Assembly: GCA_028715665.1 (NCBI GenBank)
Contig: JAQURI010000070.1
Coordinates: 1 to 7,843, forward strand
Source of the DNA: Candidatus Ratteibacteria bacterium
GTDB taxonomy: Bacteria; CAIJMQ01
Length of the DNA: 7,843 nucleotides
Direction of reading: 5' to 3'
In this document: positions 1 to 5,934 of the stretch, piece after piece
Position numbering within the stretch: the first letter of the stretch is position 1
Layout of the letters: each line of letters starts with the position of its first letter
The notes under the pieces: model-generated
What the model was told of the DNA's origin: nothing
What the model saw: only the letters and a program-made list of their open reading frames with translations
Database searches by the model: none
Made by a program: the position numbers and the translations under genes

Positions 1-1360
1 GTCTGCCGCAAGAACAGAGAAAACTTTCCCAGCTGTTCCCTTTTCTTTTATATATGAGCGGTCCGGAATCGGACTGATTTTGTTTTTTACGCGCGGGGGA
101 CATTACCGTGCCTAATGCCGAAATAGCAGCGAGTTCCGTTATCGGTACTTCAATTTTGCGTCCGCATCGCGGACAATCTATCTTGGGCTTATTGAAATCG
201 GGTGGCGTCTTGATTTTCAGACCGCAAGCGCATGTCAGGAAGGCATATTGATTAACTGCCCTTATCAAATCACCCAATTCTCGTGCTTTTTCTTTTTTAG
301 TCTGTTCTTTTGGGGGCTCTATGGAAGCCTCTCTTATCGGGATAACTTCGGATTCACGTATGCCTGAAAGAGGAATAACGGGAGACATTTGCCCTTTAAT
401 CAAAGAAAAAGATTTTTGATAACTCAAATAATTTACTCCCTGCGACATGCCCCTTAAAATTTTTATCCTTTCGGAAATAGGAGGATGCGTGCTTGTGAGG
501 TCCGAAAGACCAACTGCGCCCAATTTAGGGAGGGGATTGACTATATACATTGGCGCTGTGGCTTTATTTGCTGAAGCGAGAGTAAGATTTGTCCTGGAAA
601 TATTATCGAGCGCAGAAGCCAACCCTTCGGGATATCTTGTTAATCTTACTGCCGAAGCATCTGCCAAATACTCTCTCTTTCTCGACAAAGCGAAATAAAG
701 CAATTGCGCGAAAATAGGAGCGAGTATAGCAAAAAGAATAGCTAAGGCAAGCATAATCAGTTGTGCTTGTCCCGCGCCCTTGCCGCTTGAACGGTATCGT
801 CTCGATGAATAGGAAGAATAACGCATACTTCTCAAGAATGCATCGGATAAAAATACTATGCTGCCGAGCAATACTCCGGCAAATGTTACGAACAACACGT
901 CTCTATTAGATATATGCGACATCTCATGCGCAATAACCCCTTGGAGCTCATCTCGATTCAATCTCGAAAGTAAGCCCGCAGTTACGGCAACAGAAGTTCT
1001 TCCGGGCTTCGTGCCCGTGGCAAATGCATTGGGAGCTGGGTCGTCTATGATGTAAACCTTCGGCATAAAAGGTAAATTTGCCGAAATCTTCATCTCCTCA
1101 ACAATATTGAAAAGCTGAGGATGAATATCGTGTGTTATTTCTCTGGCACCGCTCATGGTAAGCAGTATGGAGTCCCCCGCAAAATAACTCACCAGCGACA
1201 TAATCAGCCATATCGCTGAGGCTACTGAAATACCTAAAATACCTCCTGTCTTAGGGTCAAGAGTTGCACCGATAAGATACCCCAATAGCAACAGGCATAT
1301 GCCCATTAATAAAAAAAGAATGATTGACTTTCTTTTGTTTGCCCGTATTAATTCCCACAT
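1..1360 (-). CDS. htpX: HtpX-like M48 membrane metalloprotease with C-terminal zinc-ribbon tail (partial, 3' end off window)
   Basis: This is a membrane-bound zinc endopeptidase of the M48B (HtpX) family, which degrades misfolded or damaged membrane proteins. I translated 453 codons from the ATG at 1360 with no stop before the window edge. Two hydrophobic segments lie at residues 12-31 and 42-61. The HExxH zinc site is HEMSH at 145-149. Two further hydrophobic stretches lie at about 156-173 and 200-222. The third zinc ligand is E230 in EYLAD, and the family STHPP motif is at 290-294. E. coli HtpX ends near residue 293. Here the chain continues with a charged linker (about 340-365), then a zinc ribbon (C377, C379, C396, C399), and a second CxCG begins at 449-452. 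The gene follows lemA in the same direction after 100 nt, the classic LemA-HtpX pairing. No clear Shine-Dalgarno precedes the ATG. The family is certain; the role of the tail is unknown. Confidence 0.93.
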   Translation of the reverse strand, partial: MWELIRANKRKSIILFLLMGICLLLLGYLIGATLDPKTGGILGISVASAIWLIMSLVSYFAGDSILLTMSGAREITHDIHPQLFNIVEEMKISANLPFMPKVYIIDDPAPNAFATGTKPGRTSVAVTAGLLSRLNRDELQGVIAHEMSHISNRDVLFVTFAGVLLGSIVFLSDAFLRSMRYSSYSSRRYRSSGKGAGQAQLIMLALAILFAILAPIFAQLLYFALSRKREYLADASAVRLTRYPEGLASALDNISRTNLTLASANKATAPMYIVNPLPKLGAVGLSDLTSTHPPISERIKILRGMSQGVNYLSYQKSFSLIKGQMSPVIPLSGIRESEVIPIREASIEPPKEQTKKEKARELGDLIRAVNQYAFLTCACGLKIKTPPDFNKPKIDCPRCGRKIEVPITELAAISALGTVMSPARKKQNQSDSGPLIYKRKGNSWESFLCSCGR

Positions 1361-1460
1361 GTTTCTATTAAAGATTAAAAATTCAAGATTGAAAATTAAA
1401 TTTGAATATTCAATTATTTAAATCTTTAATCTGCGATCTTCAATTTTAAATGTGTGATGA
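1361..1460. repeat. AT-rich intergenic repeat between lemA and htpX
   Basis: The 100-nt gap is almost entirely A/T and internally repetitive. The 10-mer attaaagatt at 1367-1376 returns as its exact reverse complement at 1421-1430. The hexamer aagatt occurs at 1371-1376 and 1385-1390, and related agatt-type words occur on the opposite strand. The centre is a 12-bp palindrome, ttgaatattcaa, at 1402-1413. It has no coding potential. It could be a decayed dispersed intergenic repeat or a weak hairpin in the lemA-htpX transcript. I see no good promoter for htpX in it that stands out from the general AT-richness. Confidence 0.5.
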
Positions 1461-2018
1461 TTAAAATTTCACTTTCGGGACCGCTCTTTCTTCTTTTCCT
1501 TCTACTTCAAAAAATTCCTGCGATTTGAAATTGAACATTCCCGCTACAATATTCGAAGGGAACATTTGGATTTTGTTATTGAAGAAAAGGACCTGGTCGT
1601 TATAATTCTGCCTGGCAAATGCTATTTTATTTTCGGTAGAAGTCAATTCCTCCTGCACAGCCAGAAAATTTTGGTTTGCTTTAAGGTCGGGATAATTTTC
1701 AACCACAAGGAAAAACTTGCTCATAGCACTGCTTAAGGCTGTTTCTGCCTTCGCTTTCTCGCCCACGCTTTGAGCACTCATTGCATCACTTCTTGCTTTT
1801 GTTATGCTTTCAAGCGTCCCCCTTTCATGCTGCATATATCCTTTTGCCGTTTCCACCAAATTCGGTATAAGGTCATGCCGTCTTTTCAGTTGAACATCAA
1901 TCTGCGACCAGGCATTTTTCACCTGGTTTCTTAATCCAACAAGAGCATTGAAAACTCCTATAACAGACAAAACCACTATTACAACTACTACAAGTATGAC
2001 TAATGCTACTATCCCCAT
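1461..2018 (-). CDS. lemA: LemA family membrane protein
   Basis: This 185-residue protein has the usual LemA length and layout. A single N-terminal transmembrane helix (about residues 3-23) is followed by a helical soluble domain. Recognisable family stretches are the LKRRHDLIPNLVETAKGY region at 44-61, the ENYPDLKANQNFL region at 107-119, and the ENKIAFARQNYND region at 129-141. The molecular function of LemA proteins is not firmly established. They are found next to HtpX-like or other membrane proteins across bacteria and are presumed to work at the inner membrane. The ATG at 2018 is well supported: minus-strand GGGAGG lies 5 nt upstream. Just before that Shine-Dalgarno is a stem-loop (2032-2081). 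The gene sits between the zinc-ribbon gene and htpX, all on the minus strand, and is probably part of the same transcript. Confidence 0.93.
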   Translation of the reverse strand: MGIVALVILVVVVIVVLSVIGVFNALVGLRNQVKNAWSQIDVQLKRRHDLIPNLVETAKGYMQHERGTLESITKARSDAMSAQSVGEKAKAETALSSAMSKFFLVVENYPDLKANQNFLAVQEELTSTENKIAFARQNYNDQVLFFNNKIQMFPSNIVAGMFNFKSQEFFEVEGKEERAVPKVKF

Positions 2019-2031
2019 ATCAACCTCCCTT

Positions 2032-2081
2032 GTCCGCCGAAGTCCGTTCCGACATAATGTCGGAGCGAGACGAAGGCGGAC
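2032..2081. repeat. GC-rich interrupted palindrome upstream of lemA
   Basis: Outer arms gtccgcc (2032-2038) and ggcggac (2075-2081) are perfect complements. An inner 17-nt palindrome centred on 2056 (2048-2064, tccgacat-a-atgtcgga) forms an eight-pair stem, or seven pairs with a three-base loop. The segments between them pair poorly, leaving an internal loop. It fills most of the gap between the zinc-ribbon gene stop (2087) and the lemA start (2018). On the minus-strand transcript it ends about 2 nt before the lemA Shine-Dalgarno. It has no T-tract, so it is not a classical terminator. It looks like a REP-type intergenic repeat or an RNA processing/stability element. Only one copy is in this window. 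Confidence 0.65.
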
Positions 2082-2086
2082 TAAAT

Positions 2087-2479
2087 TTAAGATTTTTTAA
2101 ACATGTCCTTCAGTAGTTCCAGCACTTTATTACTTTTATCAAAACTTCCTATCCTGATTATTTCTTCCAGTTCCCCCCTGTCAAACCAAAAACCGTCTTT
2201 TTGGGGACATTCGTTTATGATAATTTTTTTTTCGTTATCTACTCCGCATAGAACTTCTTGCATTTTTTTTAAACAGAGGGGGCATCTTCTCGATTTTCTT
2301 TTTGTATTCTTATCAACCTTAAAGGAAGACAAAAGTTTATCTTTTTCTGCAGAATCTTCCAATAAGAGTTCGAGTTCTCCCGCGTCCAGCCATATTCCAC
2401 CGCAAGAGATGCAGTGGTCTATCTCTATTTCATCAAGTTCCAAAACAACCATCGGCTGTCTACACGCCGGACAATTCAT
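2087..2479 (-). CDS. Small protein with two TFIIB-type zinc-ribbon domains
   Basis: This 130-residue soluble protein consists of two related zinc-ribbon modules of the zf-TFIIB type. The first has C3/C6 and C23/C26 followed by the family signature GGIWLDAGELE (27-37). The second has C66/C69, C91, and a matching GFWFDRGELEE (96-106), but the position of the fourth cysteine is K94, followed by D95. The linker (about 42-65) is charged and Lys-rich. Proteins of this family are uncharacterised in detail. They bind zinc and often sit beside membrane or stress genes, so any regulatory or chaperone-like role is inference. The start at 2479 has minus-strand GGAG about 7 nt upstream. The gene begins 13 nt after the rubrerythrin stop, so the two are almost certainly co-transcribed. 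lemA follows after 68 nt. Confidence 0.85.
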   Translation of the reverse strand: MNCPACRQPMVVLELDEIEIDHCISCGGIWLDAGELELLLEDSAEKDKLLSSFKVDKNTKRKSRRCPLCLKKMQEVLCGVDNEKKIIINECPQKDGFWFDRGELEEIIRIGSFDKSNKVLELLKDMFKKS

Positions 2480-2492
2480 TTAATTCTCCGTT

Positions 2493-3068
2493 TTAATAGT
2501 TTTCGGCCAACAGTTCATAATAACTTTGCGGATGAGCGCAGGCAGGGCATACTTTCGGCGCTTCCTTGCCTTCATGCACATAACCGCAGTTGCGGCATTT
2601 CCATTTGACTACCGCATCTTTTTTAAAGACTTTGCCTTCTTTAATATTCTTCAGCAGTTTTCTATAACGTTTTTCGTGTTCTTCTTCAACCTCGGCGATT
2701 TCTTTGAAAAGAACGGCTATTTCCTCAAAACCTTCTTCGCTGGCAATCCCTTCAAAATCTTTATATATAGTACTCCATTCCAGCTTTTCACCGTCAGCCG
2801 CTTCTTTAAGATTGGCGGCGGTGTCTCCTATGATACCGGCCGGATAAGAGGCCGTTATTTCAACGTCTCCGCCTTCGAGAAATTTAAAAAACCTTTTAGC
2901 ATGCTCTTTTTCGTTTTCCGCTGTCTCAATAAATATTCCAGATATTTGCTCAAACCCCTCTTTTCGTGCCGCACTTGCAAAATAAGTGTATCTGTTCCTC
3001 GCCTGCGATTCGCCGGCAAACGCCGCAAGAAGATTCTTTTCGGTTTGCGTTCCTTTTGTTTTTTTCAT
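2493..3068 (-). CDS. rbr: Rubrerythrin
   Basis: Rubrerythrin is a cytoplasmic non-haem iron peroxidase that reduces hydrogen peroxide to water in anaerobes, using electrons passed through its rubredoxin domain. The 191-residue length is typical. The N-terminal four-helix domain carries the expected diiron ligands: E20, E53/H56, E94, E97 and E128/H131. The C-terminal rubredoxin-like domain has C158/C161 and C174/C177 (CRNCGY and CPACAHP). All key residues are present, so the protein should be active. The ATG at 3068 has minus-strand AAGGAG about 9 nt upstream, and a candidate promoter lies at 3101-3129. It heads the run rbr, zinc ribbon, lemA, htpX, which suggests that peroxide defence and membrane-protein quality control may be expressed together (inference). 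Confidence 0.96.
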   Translation of the reverse strand: MKKTKGTQTEKNLLAAFAGESQARNRYTYFASAARKEGFEQISGIFIETAENEKEHAKRFFKFLEGGDVEITASYPAGIIGDTAANLKEAADGEKLEWSTIYKDFEGIASEEGFEEIAVLFKEIAEVEEEHEKRYRKLLKNIKEGKVFKKDAVVKWKCRNCGYVHEGKEAPKVCPACAHPQSYYELLAENY

Positions 3069-3100
3069 TTCAAATATCTCCTTTTATTAATACCAGCGGG

Positions 3101-3129
3101 ATTTTATCAGATGGTTGTCCAAAAACCAA
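3101..3129 (-). promoter_or_regulatory. Candidate promoter for rbr operon
   Basis: On the minus strand an extended -10, TGATAAAAT (-10 hexamer 3101-3106, five of six to TATAAT), follows a weak -35 TTGGTT (3124-3129) at exactly 17 nt. It would start transcription near 3094, about 25 nt before the rbr ATG. This would let rbr be expressed apart from the glycosyltransferase upstream. The 97-nt gap holds no obvious terminator for the glycosyltransferase. The call rests on consensus match only. Confidence 0.4.
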
Positions 3130-3164
3130 TTTAAAAGTTATTTTCTTATAGAGACGGCAAACTA

Positions 3165-4238
3165 TTACGACTTTAATAGTGAAAGATACACTTGCTCTAC
3201 TTGTTCAACCATCCGGGATGCAGTAAATTTTTCAAGTATTCTTTTTTTGCCTTCAGCAGCAAATGTTTCTCTTTTATCTTTATCTTTGAGCAGTTTAATA
3301 ATTGCTTCGGCCAAAGCATTGGGGTCTTTTGGAGGAACCAATAAACCGGTTTTTTCGTTCTCTACCACTTCCGGTATCCCTCCCGCCGTAGTCGCAACAA
3401 CAGGAACACCCATATATATCGCGTCCATTAAGGATGTGCACAACCCCTCAAGATGCGAAGGCAAAATAAACAGGTCCAATATGGAAAGAATTTCCGGAAT
3501 ATCCTCCCTAAAACCCGTGAAAAAAACTTTGTCTCTTATTCCCGCTATTCTGGATTTCGTCCTCAAAGAATCTTTCAATTCCCCGTCGCCTATAAACAAA
3601 AAGAAACAATGCGGAAATTCTTTCAAAACTTTGGGGATTGCATCCAAAAGATAAGTATGCCCTTTGTGGTCGGTAAGATGCGCTACCGTTCCTATCATCA
3701 GCCTCTTACCCGGAATGTTGAATTCCCTGAATAAATAATCTGCAGGTTTTACATTATCAAACCTGCTCGTATCTATACCGCTTGAAATAAGGACAATTTT
3801 ATTTTCTATAACCCCTGCGTCTAATAAGATTTTTTCTACGGCTTTTGAAATAGCTATAATCTTGTCGGCAAGCCGGTTATATTTGAAACGGCTTTTAATT
3901 GGAAAGTCTACTCTTCTTGTAACTACAACCGGTTTGTGTTTTATTTTGCCTGCTATTCCGCCCAAAAGATGAGCGTGCGCCGTATGGACATGCAGAATAT
4001 CGGCCTGCGAAAATCCAATGAATCTGCAAATTTTGAAAATATTTACAACGTCAAATATTTTCTTGGGCTTTATTCTATATGTTGATTCTGTTATTGAACG
4101 GGCTTTCTCTATCAACAAATCGTTGGAAGCCGCCAAGAAATTCTCATGCCCCCTTTTCTTTAATCCCTCCATCAGCAGAAGGACCTGTAATTCTCCTCCC
4201 CTAAATCCCGTTTCAGTATCTACATGAAGAATCTTCAT
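3165..4238 (-). CDS. Glycosyltransferase family 4 (GT-B fold)
   Basis: This predicted cytoplasmic, membrane-associated retaining glycosyltransferase transfers a sugar from a nucleotide-sugar donor, probably in lipopolysaccharide, exopolysaccharide or glycolipid assembly. The acceptor and sugar cannot be read from sequence. It has 357 residues, the usual length. The N-terminal domain starts with the Rossmann strand MKILHVDTETGFRGGE, with the glycine-rich acceptor-side loop at 11-15. ILHVHTAHAH follows at 81-90, and the hinge is near 160-180. The C-terminal donor domain has GTVAHLTDHKG (183-193), a FIGDGE strand at 215-220, and the E-x7-acid motif, where E264 is kept but the second position is D272 rather than Glu. 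GVPVVATTAGGIPEVV follows at 277-292. I chose the ATG at 4238: minus-strand AGGAG lies 8 nt upstream and the N-terminus matches the family. An in-frame ATG at 4280 would add 14 non-homologous residues. Confidence 0.9.
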   Translation of the reverse strand: MKILHVDTETGFRGGELQVLLLMEGLKKRGHENFLAASNDLLIEKARSITESTYRIKPKKIFDVVNIFKICRFIGFSQADILHVHTAHAHLLGGIAGKIKHKPVVVTRRVDFPIKSRFKYNRLADKIIAISKAVEKILLDAGVIENKIVLISSGIDTSRFDNVKPADYLFREFNIPGKRLMIGTVAHLTDHKGHTYLLDAIPKVLKEFPHCFFLFIGDGELKDSLRTKSRIAGIRDKVFFTGFREDIPEILSILDLFILPSHLEGLCTSLMDAIYMGVPVVATTAGGIPEVVENEKTGLLVPPKDPNALAEAIIKLLKDKDKRETFAAEGKKRILEKFTASRMVEQVEQVYLSLLKS

Positions 4239-4265
4239 ACAATCTACTCCTGCTTTATTGCTATT

Positions 4266-4274
4266 ATTATAGCA
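4266..4274 (-). promoter_or_regulatory. Extended -10 promoter for the glycosyltransferase
   Basis: The minus strand reads TGCTATAAT, a perfect TGn plus TATAAT extended -10 box. The hexamer 17 nt upstream (CCCAAA) does not match a -35, which extended -10 promoters tolerate. The predicted start is near 4259, giving a leader of about 20 nt that contains the AGGAG at 4246-4250 and leads to the ATG at 4238. Confidence 0.5.
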
Positions 4275-4294
4275 TTCCATTCAATAATTTTGGG

Positions 4295-4323
4295 TTGCAG
4301 CAGTTACGAATATATGATATATA
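4295..4323 (+). promoter_or_regulatory. Candidate promoter for the DUF486-ferritin-like-methyltransferase operon
   Basis: TTGCAG (4295-4300) lies 17 nt before TATATA (4318-4323). The -10 is preceded by TGA, giving an extended -10. Each hexamer is only a partial match (three and four of six). The start would be near 4330, about 26 nt before the ATG at 4356. It faces away from the glycosyltransferase promoter in the same 117-nt intergenic region. The AT-rich alternating tract 4309-4325 makes chance matches easy. Confidence 0.35.
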
Positions 4324-4355
4324 TTTTCCCCAAATCGGTAAACAAGGATAAAAAT

Positions 4356-4697
4356 ATGAAAAGCATAATATTACTAATTTCAGGATTAACATGCAGTAAT
4401 CTTTTTATGACTTTTGCCTGGTATGCGCACTTGAAAAACTTAAACAATAAACCTTGGATTATCGCCGCCATGGCAAGTTGGGGAATCGCTTTTTTTGAAT
4501 ATTTAATTCAAGTTCCCGCAAATAGGGCCGGTTATAGCGTTTTTTCGTTAGGCCAGCTGAAAATAATCCAGGAAATTATCACTTTAAGTATTTTTGTCCC
4601 GTTTGCCGTATTCTACATGAAAACTAAAATGTCTTTTAACTATTTATGGACGGGCTTATGCTTAATCGCCGCCGCTTATTTCATTTTCAAAAAATAA
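4356..4697 (+). CDS. DUF486 (DMT-like) small membrane protein
   Basis: This 113-residue inner-membrane protein belongs to the DUF486 family, short drug/metabolite-transporter-like proteins of unknown substrate. It has about four transmembrane helices (roughly 1-20, 33-51, 70-88 and 94-111). Family-conserved stretches are all present: CSNLFMTFAWYAHLK (13-27), SWGIAFFEYLIQVPANR (41-57) and GQLKIIQEIITL (66-77). An upstream in-frame ATG at 4224 exists, but those extra 44 residues do not resemble the family and would overlap the start of the divergent glycosyltransferase. The ATG at 4356 has AAGGA 7 nt upstream and gives the usual family length. The next gene begins 1 nt after its stop, so the two are co-transcribed and probably translationally coupled. 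A transport role is assumed from fold only. Confidence 0.88.
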   Translation: MKSIILLISGLTCSNLFMTFAWYAHLKNLNNKPWIIAAMASWGIAFFEYLIQVPANRAGYSVFSLGQLKIIQEIITLSIFVPFAVFYMKTKMSFNYLWTGLCLIAAAYFIFKK

Positions 4698-4698
4698 T

Positions 4699-5199
4699 AT
4701 GAGAGTTCACAATTTGGAAGAACTGTTGGAATTGATGAAGGTTATGTCGCAATTCGAAATAACAATATCTATCCTTTACAAAATCTGTTCACAAAAGTGG
4801 TGCGAAGATGCAGATTTCTGGTTATCCCTGAATAAAGATGAAATCAAGCACTCTGAAAACGTAAAAAAAATGGCAGGTATAATTAAAAACCGGCTCGGCC
4901 CACAAGCAACTTACCTACACCATAGACATTTTACAATAAATTCGGTCCAAAGCGCGATAAAAAACGTGATGCAAACTATAGAGAGAGTAAAGAAAGAAGA
5001 CATATCTCCTCAAAGGATATTAGCAATTGCTTGGGACATTGAAAATTCCGCGCTGGAACGCAAATATTCGGAAATCATTAAAACCGACGACATTGAATAC
5101 CGGACACTATCGGCAATAATCGACGAAGAAACCAAAATGCATAGAGACAGGATTGAAACAAAACTTAAAGAGCATAAAACAACCTTCCACAAAAAATGA
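4699..5199 (+). CDS. Ferritin-like / rubrerythrin-like diiron four-helix protein
   Basis: This 166-residue protein looks like the four-helix domain of the rubrerythrin/ferritin-like superfamily without a rubredoxin tail. Candidate iron ligands fall on successive helices: E20 in helix 1, E48/H51 (ExxH) in helix 2, E115 (and possibly E120) in helix 3, and E144 with H148 in helix 4. The helix 4 spacing is ExxxH rather than ExxH, so the last ligand pair is uncertain. If it binds iron it could act in oxygen or peroxide handling or iron storage. If not, it may be a structural relative. The start at 4699 lies 1 nt after the DUF486 stop without its own Shine-Dalgarno, suggesting coupled translation. 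In-frame ATGs at 4738 and 4744 are possible but would leave out little or most of helix 1. Its stop overlaps the methyltransferase start by 4 nt. Confidence 0.75.
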   Translation: MRVHNLEELLELMKVMSQFEITISILYKICSQKWCEDADFWLSLNKDEIKHSENVKKMAGIIKNRLGPQATYLHHRHFTINSVQSAIKNVMQTIERVKKEDISPQRILAIAWDIENSALERKYSEIIKTDDIEYRTLSAIIDEETKMHRDRIETKLKEHKTTFHKK

Positions 5200-5912
5200 A
5201 AGATATAACAAAAACATGGTTTAAAAACTGGTCGAATGAATACGACAACACGCTCGGCAAAGTCAAAAGGCACCATAAACTCTTGGAAACAGTTGTCAAA
5301 GAATCGAAAGTAAAAAGGGGCGATAAAGTTCTCGATATCGGATGCGGAACCGGGCTTTTGACTCTAAAGTTTTTACAAAAAGCCGCTTGCTCGGTTACAG
5401 CAATAGACAACTCCAAGGATATGCTTATGCTGTTCAAAGATAAAATCAAGAAACTACATCTTAAAGACAAGATAACTTACAAATTCGAAGACGCCGCCTC
5501 AATACGTTTCGCAAAAAATTCATTCGACATAGTCGCTTCCACTGTCACGCTCCATCATTTAAAAAACAAATATCCCACTATCAAAAAAATCCGCGAAATC
5601 TTAAAACCGGGTGGCAGGTTTATCTTAGGCGATATAGATATGGATACTACAGGAAAACTAACAGATACAAAACGCTTATTAAGAATCCTCGGCTATCTAA
5701 AAGATGAACTTGTTCTCGCTCTTAGTGAGGGTGGAGTGGAAACATTTAAACGTATGTATGACAACGGCAAAAAACACATTTTAAACGACGGCGAATACTG
5801 CATAAGTTTCAAACAATGGAAAGCGCTGTGTAAAAAAGCAGGTTTTAGCAAAATCACGGTTAAACCTTTACCTGACTTTAAATGGTTTAAGGTATTGGTT
5901 GCAGTTAAATAA
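5196..5912 (+). CDS. Class I SAM-dependent methyltransferase
   Basis: This 238-residue cytoplasmic enzyme transfers a methyl group from S-adenosylmethionine; its acceptor is unknown. SAM-binding motif I is VLDIGCGTG (45-53). The acidic end of strand 2 is D71 in VTAIDNSKDM. Motif II/post-I lies around FDIVASTVTLHHL (110-122), where D111 starts strand 4. The LKPGG turn is at 136-140. The C-terminal part (about 150-238) continues the Rossmann-like fold with extra helices, as in ubiquinone/menaquinone-type and small-molecule methyltransferases (Methyltransf_11/25 type). No specificity motif stands out. The ATG overlaps the ferritin-like stop in an ATGA arrangement, so it is translated by coupling. 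The N-terminal W-x-x-E-Y-D pattern (W12, E15-Y16-D17) is common in this superfamily. An association with metal, arsenic or quinone methylation is possible but not shown. Confidence 0.9.
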   Translation: MKDITKTWFKNWSNEYDNTLGKVKRHHKLLETVVKESKVKRGDKVLDIGCGTGLLTLKFLQKAACSVTAIDNSKDMLMLFKDKIKKLHLKDKITYKFEDAASIRFAKNSFDIVASTVTLHHLKNKYPTIKKIREILKPGGRFILGDIDMDTTGKLTDTKRLLRILGYLKDELVLALSEGGVETFKRMYDNGKKHILNDGEYCISFKQWKALCKKAGFSKITVKPLPDFKWFKVLVAVK

Positions 5913-5934
5913 ACAACTAACAGGAGGAATGCAT

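Noticed and set aside
58..80. Small hairpin gtccg-gaat-cggac
   Set aside because: Only 5 bp, inside the HtpX coding sequence, no T-tract; probably chance.
447..1055. Plus-strand open frames at 447-698 and 858-1055
   Set aside because: They lie opposite the continuous HtpX-like frame, which has all family motifs; no ribosome binding sites or recognisable protein features.
2526..3134. 202-codon plus-strand frame opposite rubrerythrin
   Set aside because: The minus strand encodes a complete, unmistakable rubrerythrin. The plus frame is a Phe-rich shadow of its Glu/Lys codons.
3115..3654. 179-codon plus-strand frame opposite the glycosyltransferase
   Set aside because: Shadow of the GT4 gene; composition (Ser-rich) and lack of a start context argue against it.
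4224..4355. N-terminal extension of the DUF486 protein from ATG 4224
   Set aside because: No family similarity in these 44 residues, overlap with the divergent gene start, and a better Shine-Dalgarno at the internal ATG 4356.
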